Under the pieces are notes generated by a model. It did not search any database. It saw nothing but the letters and a program-made list of their open reading frames with translations, and had not been told where the DNA came from. A DNA stretch of 64,000 nucleotides from Hemileia vastatrix (Eukaryota > Basidiomycota > Pucciniomycetes > Pucciniales > Zaghouaniaceae), in assembly GCA_030280995.1 (NCBI GenBank), contig JASXTE010000005.1, positions 26,774,501 through 26,838,500 of the forward strand, read 5' to 3'. Position 1 is the first letter of the stretch. Each line of letters opens with the position of its first letter. The translations under genes and the position numbers were made by a program. Shown piece after piece: positions 1 through 12,200 of this stretch.

Positions 1-416
1 ACTGATAAAAGATCACTCAATTTTCAGAAATGATTCTTGTTGTCCATAAAGAGATCCTCCTATTCAAATCTGTGTTGCACTTTGTCATTTTAGTTCAAAT
101 TAAAATGGTGGCACATTTACCCATCTTGAAAACCTCTTCCAGATCAGAGATGGAAATATATATTTTGATTGTAAAAAAATGCTTTGAATCTCTCTTATAT
201 GCATTGCATGTGTCTACTCTTGCTAATTTTTAGGATTTCAGTTGATTAAATGTTTTGTATTTAAAATATAAGTAATGTTTTTCTCCATATCTACATGACT
301 AAAATTCATTCTGGATTTCTATTAATAATTTGGTTAAATATGGTTTTTCAACAGCTTTATTAATCAACCCTTATGCACAAGATACATAAATTAACAAATT
401 TTTTTTTACTAAATCT
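1..416. other. AT-rich stretch with no recognised feature
   Basis: I see no conserved coding signal here. The short open frame near the start has no recognisable motif, and base composition alone explains it. Confidence 0.5.
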
Positions 417-662
417 AGAATTTTGGCAATACCCTCCCCTGCATTTCACTATATTAGGGGGTGGCGATTGCCATTTTTTTCATGTCAAAAATTTTTTTTA
501 TGTCTGAAAAAAAAATGGCAATACCTCATACTGAATTTTACTGTGGGAGGGGGTGGAGATTGCCAATTTTTTCATGTCAAAAATAATATTTATGTAAGAA
601 AAAAAAATTCACAATACCTCCCCCTGCAATTTACTGTGGGAGGGGGTAAAGATTACCAAATT
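417..662. repeat. Three tandem hairpin-forming repeats (GGCAATACC...GGTGGCGATTGCC)
   Basis: Three diverged units of roughly 85-90 bp each begin with a GGCAATACC-like arm followed by CCCCTGCA. Each ends in a G-rich arm that reads into GATTGCC or GATTACC, so each unit can fold back on itself. T-rich spacers containing CATGTCAAAA separate them. The same motif in reverse complement recurs at 35326-35760 inside transposon T. The arrangement is visible directly; a function is not. Confidence 0.6.
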
Positions 663-3600
663 TTCATTTTAATTTCATAAATTCTTAAATAAATCAATAA
701 AAAAATATAATCAGCCAAGTAAAAGTAATGGGATTCACAATTACACCTACTAATGATTTCAGATGTGACCAACGCCAAATAAATCATATGACAAGCAATT
801 TATTGACAATTCATCCATTCAATACAAATAAATAATTAAATGAACTAATTTATACAGCAGTGAGTCTCAATTGCACAAAAGTTTTATTTGATTGATTATA
901 TTTAATAATTGATAATTTAAAAATTTATGAAATAAAAAAAAATTGAAAATCTTCTAATTACCATATTTAGAACACCTCCCTAAAGATTTAATATAAATAG
1001 GGCCCTTCCCCCTTGCTTTACTTACCTGGTTTATCAGACTTTGGTTGATTTGGAATGAAAAACCAAAATGAGTAAGTGTTTCACAAGATTCCAAAAAAAT
1101 GATAACACTTTTTACAAGATATCAAACAAGGAGTTTCCTTGGTAGTTTGATGATTATCTCTTGGATTTTTGATTGATGATTATGCTGAGAAGAGTACCAA
1201 ATAGATTTGATGATTCCATCTCCTGAAAAAAACTCAAAACATCAACAAATCAGGGAAAAAATGATTTATTAAGAATAAAAATTGAGGAAACAAATGATAA
1301 AAAACAGTTGAGGAATAGATATACCTTGGGAGTGGTACAATGAAAAGTATCAGAAAAAACATTCATATTATGGAATATCAAAATCCAAAAATTTAAATTA
1401 GTTTACATAAAAAGACTCAACTTTAAAAGTAGATATCTCAGAAATTTCTGAGCCAAAATTGATTATGCTTTCTGGAAATGAAATTCATGCCTATAGAGAA
1501 CCTGTAATCAAAATAATATGAGATTTGAATGAACCAAAATCTAGCAAATGTTAATATTCATCCTCATAAAATAAAATTACAAAATTAAAAGGAATCATCC
1601 AAAACTGATATTTAGCTGATCAAATCAGAGCCAAAAGCCTGAAGTAGTATTTGAAATAGATTGCATAAGACCTATATGCATATTATGCAACATTGAACTT
1701 AGAAAATGTAAATTAGTCCATGAAACAAGATTCAACTTTGAAAGCAGTTATCTCAGCAACCACTGGACCAAATTCAACACCATTTGCTGGAAATAAAATC
1801 CATGATTCTTCATATTCTTCCAACAAAAGGATATGTCATTTAAAAAACCCTAACCCTATTTCTGACCTTTTATTTCTGACTTAAAAGAAAATCAAAAAAG
1901 GGTAATAAAATTTAAATCCAGGTATTATCAATGGTCTAAAAAGATCTATTTTAGCTACCTATGTTTTTTATAAGTATTATATTTGTTCCAGAGTAAGACC
2001 TACTTGAGAATATTAAAATAAAGTTGATGGAAGTTTGAGCCAAGTGGATGATAAATATCTCAAAAACCAGTGAGCCAAATCAGATGTTGCGTGGTGGATA
2101 TGAGAGCTAGGCTTCTGTAGAACCTTCTTAAAAGTGGAAATGTGATTTGAGAAAACAAAAAAATAAATAGAAACAATAACAAAAACAAATTCAGAAAAAG
2201 AACATCAGTTAAAATTGAAAAAAGATGGTGGGAGGATGACTTACCTGATGAGATGTCTTCAAAGATGTAAAAGGACCAGATAGAAGCTCAGGAAGTGATG
2301 GATAAAAGAAATATAAGAAAAGTTAAGGAAGTGAGAGAAGATGAAAAAAAGGATATGAGAGATCATTGAAAAACAGAAGAATGAATAATTATGTAATTTC
2401 TGAAATATCTAACTTCATGTTGAGATGATTAACCAAAATGAATCAGGAAGGGAAAAATTATGCTTTCAGTGAAAATTCAAAATAATAGTCAATATGCAAA
2501 TATAAAACAAACCCAAGTGGAGAGTACATGCAACTTGATCATTTTGAGAGCATGAAAAAAGGATTTAAAAGGGTTGTGTTGAAAATTTTGTAGTGTTCTT
2601 GGCATGATGACTAAGTTTTGAGGATATAAATTTGTTCAGGAATTGTCGTTAATGAAAGTAATGAAAAGCTCAAAATTTACTGTGGCACCATGTGTAAAAA
2701 TTTGTATCAAAAAAGTGGGAGGGGAAAGATGTGATGTGTGGTGAGTTGGGAGGATCTGTAGATTGGTTGGCTGTGCTGTGGTTGGAAAATTTTCACTAAA
2801 GTAGGACATATTTGACCCCATGTTTAAGATCTCATGTACCAAATCAGCCATGTTTCATCGTGTGTTTATGTGGTGGTTTTCAAATGAAATCCACCCGGAA
2901 TATTTGTTCAAGTTTGAGACCCCCTATTAATAATTAGATGGGTAGAGGAGGAGGAAGAGATCCTTAAGAAGATGAATAGAATAGTGCTTTAAAAATTTTT
3001 TACAGATAAATATTAAATTGAAATAAATTTTGTAAATATTTTTGTCATTATATTGGTTTCCACTTTTAAATGCAGTTACTATTTCACATGTACTCATACC
3101 AAAACTTGGTAAAGTGATTTATATAAGCATTAAATATTTACATCGGAAAACTTGCATATTAATTTCCATAACAACCATTCAAGTTATACACTTTAAGGAC
3201 TATTTTTTTTTATATAAATATAAATACTTCTTTTAGTTGAGTAACTGAAGATTTTATTTTCAATAGCCTGTAGGTCTTATATTTTAGGTGAAATTTCAAA
3301 AATTATACAAAATTTAGTTTTGCAAAGACTTAATAGATTAGAAGTGAGAAGTGACTATAATTTTTTTAAAATTTGAAAATAGGAATGGCATTAGTTATTT
3401 CAATCCCTTAATATTTGTGATCAAAAAATTTGCTAAATTTATCTATTGTTACAATTATGTAGTAAAAGATATTATTATTGTAAATTAAATTTACTTTCAT
3501 AATTTTATGGTTTATCTTTTGAATGCAAAGTAATGATTAGGTATGTTAAGGAATAATTTTCTTCCTCTAAATTGATAATAATATTGCATATTCAAAAGCT

Positions 3601-3890
3601 TATGTTGGATAAATGTGTACTCAATGTGTGCTCAATGAAGGATAAAATCATGGTTATAGTTGATCAACTTATGCATAACTTGAGATAAATTGAGGTTTGT
3701 TTTTGGACCAATCTGAGAATAAATGTAAACCTAACTCTAATTTACTTATGTTTATAAAGTATTCATAACCCTGGCATAATTAAGGGACACTCTAAATTTC
3801 AAGAGAGGGGATTGCTAGCAATTCACCCCTAGATTTCCCGTGGTGTCTCTGTTAAATTAATGCTTTCAAGATTAATTTAATTTCAAGTCT
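663..3890. other. Gene-free AT-rich region with decayed direct repeats
   Basis: No ORF here has recognisable motifs. Three diverged copies of a roughly 80-bp segment lie near 1420-1505, 1735-1820 and 2035-2130, about 300 bp apart. They share a core of the type TATCTCAG...GAGCCAAA...TGGAAAT. The minus-strand frame at 2636-2851 (71 codons) shows no known motif and I do not call it a gene. The segment is probably old transposon debris or intergenic DNA. Confidence 0.4.
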
Positions 3891-6800
3891 AAAAGGAAAG
3901 ATGGGGTCTATTTCTGTGGAATGGAAAAGTTTTGGGACAGTGAGATTGGGGTCTAAAAGTAAGTCCTTCCAATTTTGCAGCTCTAGGATTATTTCTACAC
4001 CTTTCAAATTAATATTACCTTGCCCACACATGTGAGCGATTGTGTGACCCTGGTGGCTGTTTTAGGAATGGTGCCCCATCAAGAAACAAAGAAAAAGACT
4101 TCAAGATAGTTGAAGATAATCCAAAAAGAAAAACTGAAGATAAAGAAGAAAGAAGATCAAAAAAATATATTTTATGACTATTTGGTTGAAGTAGTGAAGA
4201 GTGATGGAATTGAGGTTGATGGTGAGGAGGAGGATGAGAATTTGGAATGGAAAAGATTTGGGGAAGTGAGATTGGGGTCTCTAAGTAAGTCTTCCCAATT
4301 GTGCACCACTAGGTTTTCTTCTACACATTTCAAAAACATTACCTTGGCAACACCTGTTAGAATTGGGGAAACCACTTTTTAATTTTGTAGGAAGATTAAA
4401 GAAGTCCCTGTTGAAGATGAAGATTTGGAAGAGGATGCTGCCAAGTACAAGATGGTAGAAGTAAAAGTTAGCCCTTTCAATGAGCCTATACCAGCTGGGA
4501 TAAAACCACCTTTGAAGAGGCCTCTTTTGTAAAAAGATTCTTATGTGACACCCTTAGTGATGAATCCACCTGATTTTTTTGAAATTGTTAGTATTACTGG
4601 GGAAAGGTTGGTGGTGAATTTCAGCCCTAATTGGTGGTTACCTAAGAGGAGATGAAGTTGTTGTTGTATGTGATGATGTTGAGGAAAAATGAAATTGCTT
4701 TTTTGGAGGAGGAAAGAGGTAACTTGAAACATTCTTATGGTTCACCTTATCTGATTCCAGTTGTTTGTCATTTGCCTTGGAAAATCAAACAAATTCCAAT
4801 TCCTGCCACTATAAGGGATACTTTTTTGGAGATTTTTAGGGAACTTTTCAAGACAGGGTTCTATGAACCGTCAACTTCAAGTTAATCTAGTCCTGTGTTC
4901 TCTTTCAAGAAGTAAAATTTCAAGCTTAGGGTGGTTCATGATCTCAGGGCCTTGAATAGAGTGAATATCAAGGATTATGGAATGCCACCAATTGCAGAGA
5001 GTTTTTTGTAGGCTTTTTTAGGAAGCATGGGTTATAGTTTGTGAGATATAATGGTTGTTTACAATGAGAGGGAACTACATGTAGAATCTAGGCCTCTCAC
5101 TACTTTTGAGGCTCCATTGGGAAGGTTTCAATTGACCGGTACCTCAAGGGGCTACTAAATCTGTTGCTTTCTACCAGGCAAATATGGCTTGGATCTTGAA
5201 GGATGAAGTACCAACTTATGATGGTGGAATTAAAGAGCCAACATCTGATTATGGTAATGAGGTATTGAAGGAAAACCCTGGCATTTGGAGGTTTGTGTGG
5301 GAGTATTCTGTGACACTAAAGAGGATTTTTTTTAGGATAGAGGAGGCTTTTTTGACTGTCTCTGGATCAAAGTTTTGCTTTTTTGTACTAGCATTGGAGA
5401 TTTTGGGTCATGTGGTGTGTAATGAGGGTAGGATTATTGCAAAGAAGAAGGTTAATAAAATTCAAGCATGGCCAAGACAAAAGAATACCACTGAAGTCAG
5501 GGGATTCTTGGGTTTTTGTGTTTATGTGAGGATGTCTATTAAAGACTTCTCTTTGTTGGCTGCTCCTTTAAGGAAGTTTACCAGGAAGAATGTTTATTGG
5601 GAGTGGGATTTTGATTTTTGAGGAGGAATTTGTGAAGTTGAAGGTGGTAGGGGAGGATATTGTTTTGCATAAGCTGGATTATGGTTTTGGGGCTGGGAAG
5701 ATTTTTTGGCTGTGTATTTAATTTTTATTTCTGTTGGTGTTGTTCTGTCTCAGGAGGATTAGGATGAGAAGTTCAGGCCAGTCAGGTATCAATCTGTTGT
5801 GTATACTGAGGTCGAATCAAGGTACTCTCAGCCAAAATTGAAGCTCTGTGATGTGGCAAAAATCTTGAAGAAGTTTCAGACTGTTTTGTGGTGGCAGAAT
5901 TTTGAGCTTCAGGTTGATGCTAAATCCTTGGTGCAGATGATAAACTCTCCTAGTCTTCCTAATGCTCCTATGACTATGTGGGTTGCATTTATTCAGCACT
6001 AATCCTTTAATTTGGTACACAAGCTAGGCAAAACATTCACAATTCCAGATGTATTTTCAAGAAGGTCACAAACAGATGAATATTCTGAATCAGAAGAGTT
6101 TGAGGATGTACTTGTGTTAAGGGAAAGCACAAGAGGTTCTGAAACTATTTTTATTCATCCAGAAAGAGGTCAAACTGCACAATTCAGACCTCCCCAAAGA
6201 TTTTATACTAGCTGGATATGATCTTTATTCTGGTGATAAGTATGTTTTTGTTGATGAAGAAGGGGCTTTTGTTTGGGATGGCTCAAATATAGAGAATGGT
6301 AATTTTGTGGTTACACTGTATTCTCAAAAAATACAGTTAAGAGAGAAAGACATGCTTTAATCTAATGACTGGTCTCCTGAATTGACTGGTCAATTGGCTC
6401 ATGTGTATACTGGCAAATTTTATGACAGGGTTGTGCCCCTGTATGTCATTCTGTTGAATTTTGAAGATGATACTTGGGGTTAGTCTGTGTTATATTTTTA
6501 AATGGTGGAATATCTTTTGACCTTGGAGAGGCCAGATAGCTGTGATGATGATACTTGGCTGGAAATCAAGAAAAAGAGTCCTGGATTCTATGTGTCAAGT
6601 AAGAAGGTTGATGAGGAGACATCCAAATCCTCAAGTTGTGGTGACTCGGAAGAAGGGTCAGGAAGTTTTTTCGGAGTCTTTGCATGAAGACCTTGGTCAT
6701 AGGGTCTCCGGGGAGACTTATAGAACAGTAGCTGATAGATTTTGGTGGCCTGGAATGAAGTTGGTTGTTCATTTTTGGGTATAATCTTGTGAAGAATGTC

Positions 6801-7127
6801 AAAGAAGATGTCCCTTGAAACCAAATAAGGTTGGCCATGCTACTGGAGAATCAACTGTCTTTGGAAGAGTCAGTCTGGATGTTGTTCATATTAAAGAGGG
6901 CAGGTGTAAATATATGATTGTTACCAGGGATGATTTATCTGGTTGGGTTGAGGCAGTGCCTCTTGTTAATTTGACAGCCAAATATTTGGCAGAAGATTTG
7001 AAGAAGGAGTGGATTTATTGGTATGGCCTGATGAAATCGTTCACTGTTTATGGGAGAACAGAGTTTGGAGCAGAATTCAAGGAAGCTGTTACTAGTGTTG
7101 GGTCCAAGATCAGAGTGGCTACTCCAT
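3891..7127 (+). pseudogene. Element E1: Ty3/Gypsy pol remnant, part 1 (RT, RNase H, N-terminal integrase)
   Basis: This is a heavily broken + strand pol of the same family as the minus-strand copy at 18735-22336. Reading across frames shows the pol leader (about 3900-4640), reverse transcriptase (about 4640-5620, with VVHDLRALNRV and RPLTTF), RNase H (about 5640-6210, with SRYSQPKLKLCDVAK) and the zinc-binding start of integrase (about 6490-7120, with LHEDLGHR, RFWWPGMK and CEECQRR). At about 5210 the frame runs from EVPTY straight to DGGIKEP. Against element A this lacks about six residues containing the catalytic Asp pair, so this RT is dead regardless of its stops. No gag or 5' LTR is visible, so the copy is 5'-truncated. 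Chromovirus F interrupts it at TCCAT (7123-7127), and the integrase resumes at 29110. Confidence 0.85.
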
Positions 7128-7557
7128 TGTCACGCTCCATGTGACACTTGAAGCAAAAGTAGCTCATTAAATCAATAATAAGAGGCTCAAATCTATACTC
7201 GAAGCGCAGAAAGTAATTCTCCATAGCAACTGTGACTTTCCTTTGTGTACTCGCTATTCAACCACGCTAGCCTAAACTCTAAATCTAAATTAGTCAATAT
7301 CTCAATAGTGTGTCTCAGTCTTTTCTTCAATAAGCGACGCACAGTGCAACAGTCAATGTAATGGTGCGCTAGAAGGTTTATTAAATGTCTGAGAATTATT
7401 AAAAGGGGTAGTAAGCATGGACGGAATGGATAGTGGAGGATTAAGGGGTTAACGGATGTTAGTGAGGAGGGTCTAGGTGTAATGGATGTATTTTTAATGG
7501 TCTGTGGTGTGAGGAATAGTGGATGGGTATTAGGTCAATGCGAGGAGGAGTAAAGGA

Positions 7558-7564
7558 TATAAAA
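7558..7564 (+). promoter_or_regulatory. TATA box of the F LTR
   Basis: TATAAAA is followed by GGGG and is preserved in the 3' LTR at 28737-28743. Thirty bases downstream would place transcription start close to 7588-7594, directly before the self-priming sequence. Confidence 0.65.
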
Positions 7565-7593
7565 GGGGTTGGGTTTTTGGTTTGATATTCCTT

Positions 7594-7607
7594 AGAATTA
7601 AATTATA
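7594..7607 (+). promoter_or_regulatory. Self-priming sequence in the F LTR (complement of its PBS)
   Basis: AGAATTAAATTATA is the exact reverse complement of 7932-7945 just inside the LTR. In Tf1/sushi-type chromoviruses the 5' end of the transcript folds back on the primer-binding site and primes cDNA synthesis. The position just after the predicted start site fits that mechanism. Confidence 0.75.
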
Positions 7608-7931
7608 AAATATATTTATATTTAATAGTGGTAAAAGCTTTAAGTTAAATCATTATTATTGTATCTTTCTTTATTTTCTCAATAATCATTCCTAAATCCT
7701 AAATCTTGATTGTTGAGTTTCCAACCCTTTGTGAGATCTTAAGAATTTTAATATTACCTTTCAATTATATTAGAATCCTTCTTGAACATAGCTCAAAGCA
7801 GTAGTTCTTCCCTCGAGTCATCTTTGAATTACTTCCTCGAATCATTCCTCTGTACTTCGAAGAAGTCTCTAAACTCCTCATCTCACTTACAGGAACATCC
7901 TCGACCTTGTGCGTAGGTCATCCAGTGACAG

Positions 7932-7945
7932 TATAATTTAATTCT
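7932..7945 (+). promoter_or_regulatory. Primer-binding site of F (self-primed)
   Basis: TATAATTTAATTCT lies one base after the LTR end and pairs over all 14 bases with 7594-7607. I recognise no tRNA 3' end here, unlike the E-family PBS, which reads TGGCGCCCAACGTGGGG. Confidence 0.75.
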
Positions 7946-8007
7946 CCGTAGTTCTCATTCTTTGCACTACTACGTCCCTTTTCAGGTGTTTTCTCTAAAT
8001 TCTTAAA

Positions 8008-9194
8008 ATGGCACCTGTTCAACGCACTCCTCCTACAGGCACTACTACTAGAGCTCGCTCCAGAGGCAGGCCAACAGCCACTTGGCCTGTTTCCCACACT
8101 CACTCCTTGGAGCCACTCGACCTTAGGGAACAGCAACATTCAGTCCAATCTGTAGAAGACATCCCACAAGATTTTGATGATTCTAGTGATGATGAAGAAG
8201 GAGAGGATACAATGCACAAGGCACCATCCGCCCCTGCTAATCACCCTTCTGGTCAACCTTCAGAACCTGGACCATCTAATTCTCTGGAAGATTTCATGAG
8301 ACTTTTCATGAAGACTCTTTCAAATTCAACGTCTTCAGAGGGATCTAAGTTCAAAACTCCTTCTATGAAATCTCCTTATAAATTTGATGGAGAACATCCA
8401 GACAGATTGTGGCCCTTCTTGCAAACCTGCAAGCTCCTGTTCCATAATTACCCTTGAACCTTTAATAACGACTGATTGAAGGTTGTTTACGCTTCTTCAT
8501 TCCTAGCCGGGAAAGCAGCAAGATGGTTCAAACCTTATCTTCTCATGCTCTCTTTCACCAAAACCCACTTATTTATTAATAACAGAAAAATGTTTGAAGA
8601 CCAACTCTTCACGTTGTTTGGTGACCCTAATGAAACTGACAACGCAGAAATTAAACTTGATTTTCTTCGCATGAGTGATAATGGGAAAGTCTCTGAATAT
8701 ATCTCAAACTTCAGAGCGCTTCAAACCCAAGTAGGTTGGAATGATGCTGCCCTTAAGTATCATTTCAAGAAAGGACTTCCTTCAAGGATTCTGGATCAGT
8801 TAAATCTTCATGGTCAGAAGATGACTACTTTAACGGATTTAATGGATTGAACCCTTGAACTTGAAAGCGTTTACCAAGGATGACTTCAACATCATCGATA
8901 CGCCAACAAATCTCAAGGCCTAAATTTTAAATCGGGACCTTCTTCACACCCACGGACAACTCAATCTTCCTCGATTCAATCCAAACCCAATAAGGGAAAG
9001 GACAAACCTGGACCAAAAAGATCGACCCCAGGCGATATCAGTAAAGTAATGGATCCTAAAGGGGAACTTAAAGAAGCTGAGAGGAAGAGGCGAGCAGATA
9101 ATGGGTTATGTATGTATTGTGGGGGTAAGAACAAGCTGGAAGATTGTGTGAAATTGAAGGAAAGAGAAGGTACTAGTTTGAAGTCAAAAAACTA
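8008..9194 (+). pseudogene. gag: Gag of chromovirus F (broken)
   Basis: One frame starts at the ATG at 8008 and reads a low-complexity Ser/Pro/acidic N-terminus with DDEEGED. A capsid-like domain follows, with FDGEHPDRLWPFLQTC, FLAGKAARWFKPYL and FLRMSDNGKVSEYISNFRAL. The C-terminal part is basic, with a degenerate zinc knuckle (CMYCGGKNKLEDC near 9112-9150) whose histidine is lost. Internal stops near 8456, 8474, 8848 and 8879 break it. Gag normally assembles the virus-like particle and packages the RNA. The frame differs from that of the downstream protease-pol, as is common in Gypsy elements. Identification as Gag is confident from position and domain order. Confidence 0.85.
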
Positions 9195-9209
9195 GTAGAT
9201 ATTTTACTC

Positions 9210-12200
9210 ATGTGCAAAGCAAACTATCTTATCTCTCCCAGTGCACAGAACCTCCATGCCTTAAGGACTGGAGTTGCCTTAAATCGCTTGAGATTCATTC
9301 TTTTTAAAGAGGATATCCCCTTCAGTTGTCTTATAGACTCTGGAGCTTTAATTTATTTTGTCAGTTTGTCTTTTGCCAAGAAGTTACAGCTGAAATTTAC
9401 AGATATTGATCGAACTCCAATTTATTTGGTCGAATCAGAGGAACCCAAATATTGGGTCAGTAAGAAAGTTTTATAGGTTTTCAACTTTCCGAATTTCCCC
9501 CCCTTCAAGTGGGAATTATCAGTCTTGGACGCCCCAAGGATGGACGATACCATTCTTGGCCATGACTTTTTAACGCATTGGAATCCTGAAATTGATTGGA
9601 CACGGGGATGGATCACCCCACGTACTAAGTATATTTCTGATTCTTCAATGCAGATCAATAGGGAGTTAAACAACCCGCCTGACAACGTCCTGCTAGAGGA
9701 CAAATCTCTGCCAGATGACTTGCAAGCATCTGATCTTTCTTTAAATGAGCAATCGGCTAATCATTCTAGCTCAATGACTTCACTCAAAGAGGATTTAAAT
9801 TGCCTCGAAGTAATCAAATTATGCTCTCTCAATTCTGGTCTTCATTCAACAGATTCTCTCAAAGATGATGAGGACAACCAAATCCACGTTGAAGCCATTA
9901 AATCAACTCTACCAGAAATCTATCATGATTTCCTCAATGTTTTTTCAATCCGCAAGGCCAATAAATTACCACCTCATCGACCCTACGACCATCAGATAGA
10001 GTTAATAGGTCCAGTACCTCCGGCAGGTCCTGTCTATTCTTTGTCAAAGGACAAATCTCAAGTTCTTCCAGACTAAATTGCAGAGAATGTAACCAAAGGT
10101 TTCATCAGAACCAGTAAATCTCCAACCTGCTCCCTTGTTCTCTTTGTAAAAAAGAAAGATGGAAGTCTTAGGTTGTGTGTTGACTATAGAAAGCTCAACA
10201 CAGTCACTAAGAAGAATGCATATCCTGTTCCTCCTATGTCATTGCTTCTTACCCTTTTTAATGGTGCTAATTTCTTTTCTAAAATTGATCTTAGAGGAGC
10301 TTACAATCTTATTCGCATTGCGGAAGGTCATGAACCACTGACTGCAATGCGCACTAGATTTGGTAGTTTCAAATATTTAGTTATGCCTTTTGGATTGTGT
10401 AAGGCACCATCAACTTTTCAAACTTTTGTCAATGACATCTTCCAAGATGTTGTTGAAAAATTTTTTGTCGTCTATTTAGATGACATTTTAATTTTCTTGA
10501 AGACACTAGATGAACATATTCATCATGTTCGACAGGTTCTAAATCGACTTTGAGATCACAGTCTCTACGTCAAGCATAATAAATGCGAATTCCACCTAAA
10601 ATCTATTGATTTTTTGGGTTTTACGTTATCCACTGATGGATTAGTCATGGAAGACAAAAAAGTCCAAAAAGTCCTGGAACGGCCTGGGCCCAAATCCGTT
10701 AAATCCCTCCACGGATTTTTGGGTTTTGCAAATTTCTATAGAAGATTTATTAAAGATTACTCTTAAACTATTTCCAATCTTACCTCTCTTCTTAGAAAAT
10801 ATATTCCTTTTGTTTTTACTTCCACAGCACGAAAGGAATTCGAAGAATTGAAGATGGCGTTCACCACAGCTCCAATTCTTCGACACTTTGATCCTTCTGC
10901 TTTGACAATAGTCAAGACAGATGTGAGCGATTATGCTATTGCAGGGGTCATTTCTCAATTAAATCCTGAAACAAAATTGTTTAAACCTGTTGCTTTTGAG
11001 TCACACAAACTCATTGCAGCAGAATTAAATTATGAAATTCATGACAAAGAGCTTTTAGCTATTATTCATTGTCTTAAAAAATGGCGCTCTTTTCTTCTCA
11101 GCTTAGATAGTCCTTTTTAAATTTTAACAGACCATAATGCTTTGAAATACTTTATGACTTCCAAAGTGTTGACCAGGCATTAAGCCAGGTGGGCTGAATT
11201 TCTGTCTGAATTTCATTTTTCTACTTCCTATTGCCCAGATAAGAACTGCATTTTCCCAGATATCTTTTCAAGTCGGGACAACGTTTACCCACAGCGGGGG
11301 GATGCGTTTGCTGACAAGAAGCCAGCAAATGTGAAAAAAATCTTCAACAAATAAATTTTAACAACTCATCAACTTAATTCAATGACAATTCAATCCTTTC
11401 AAAATCCACTATCCAACATCCTCGAAGCTCAGTCAAAGGTCAATTATTGTTTAGGGTTAAAAGACAAAATACTCTCGAAGCAAGGGGCCAAAAGATTTAG
11501 TATTGAATCAGGTCTATTAGTTTTTGAGGGTAGAGTAGTCATACCCAAAAACAATGAAATAAAATTATGGATTTTCAATAGCCAACATGATTCTCCATTA
11601 GCTGGTCATTTTGGGGTTAATAAAACATACCAGTTAATAGCGAGGGATTTTTTATGGCCAGGCATGACCAGGGAAATCAAGGCCTATATAAAAGCTTGTT
11701 ACAAATGTAATAGGAATAAGGCTCCCCGTCACCAGAAGTATGCGTTGCTTCAACCGCTTCCTATTCCCTCTAAACCTTGGGAATCTTTATTGATGGATTT
11801 TATTTCTCAACTTCCTCTTTCTAATAATTTTGATGCTATATTAGTAATAGTAGATAGTTTTCAAAAATGTAGAGGCTCATTGTTTGTATCCACATTCTGG
11901 ACTCAACTGTGTTGACAACTCAATATCACAAGGAACCTCTCCACAGCTTATCACCATGAAACTGATGGGCAAACAGAAAGGGTCAACCAAATCCTCGAAC
12001 AATATCTTCAAATTTATGTCAGTTACCAACATGACGATTGGACCGCATGGTTACCATTGGCCAAATTTGCTTATAATAACTCGACTCATTCTTTGACACA
12101 ACAATCTCATTTCGAAACTGTTTATGGAAGACATCCTCGATTCAACTCAATCCATGTAGGAACTAATCATCCTGCGGAACATTATCTTCAAACCATATCA

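Larger units (their letters stand above)
7128..7930 (+). repeat. 5' LTR of chromovirus F
   Basis: This 803-bp LTR starts TGTCACGC and ends GTGACA, giving a 6-bp terminal inverted repeat. It matches the 3' LTR (27211-27225 joined to 28322-29109) closely over its whole length. The 5-bp target duplication TCCAT lies at 7123-7127 and 29110-29114. The true left edge is confirmed by element A, where the same integrase stretch continues without interruption. The LTR includes a TATA box at 7558-7564 and the self-priming sequence at 7594-7607. Confidence 0.93.

Noticed and set aside
2636..2851. A 71-codon minus-strand frame as a small gene.
   Set aside because: It has no motif, no conserved neighbour and no support beyond being open.
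3800..3835. GGGGATTGCTAGCAATTCACCCC as an end of a third CACTA MITE.
   Set aside because: Only the TTGCTAGCAA core is shared. No CACTA end, no second end at about 250 bp and no 3-bp duplication could be found.
7141..7930. A first placement of the F LTR beginning GTGACAC with target duplication at 7136-7140.
   Set aside because: Comparison with element A shows that TCCAT at 7123-7127 continues into the interrupted integrase. The 3' LTR also begins TGTCAAG at 27211 before insertion B, so the LTR really starts at 7128.
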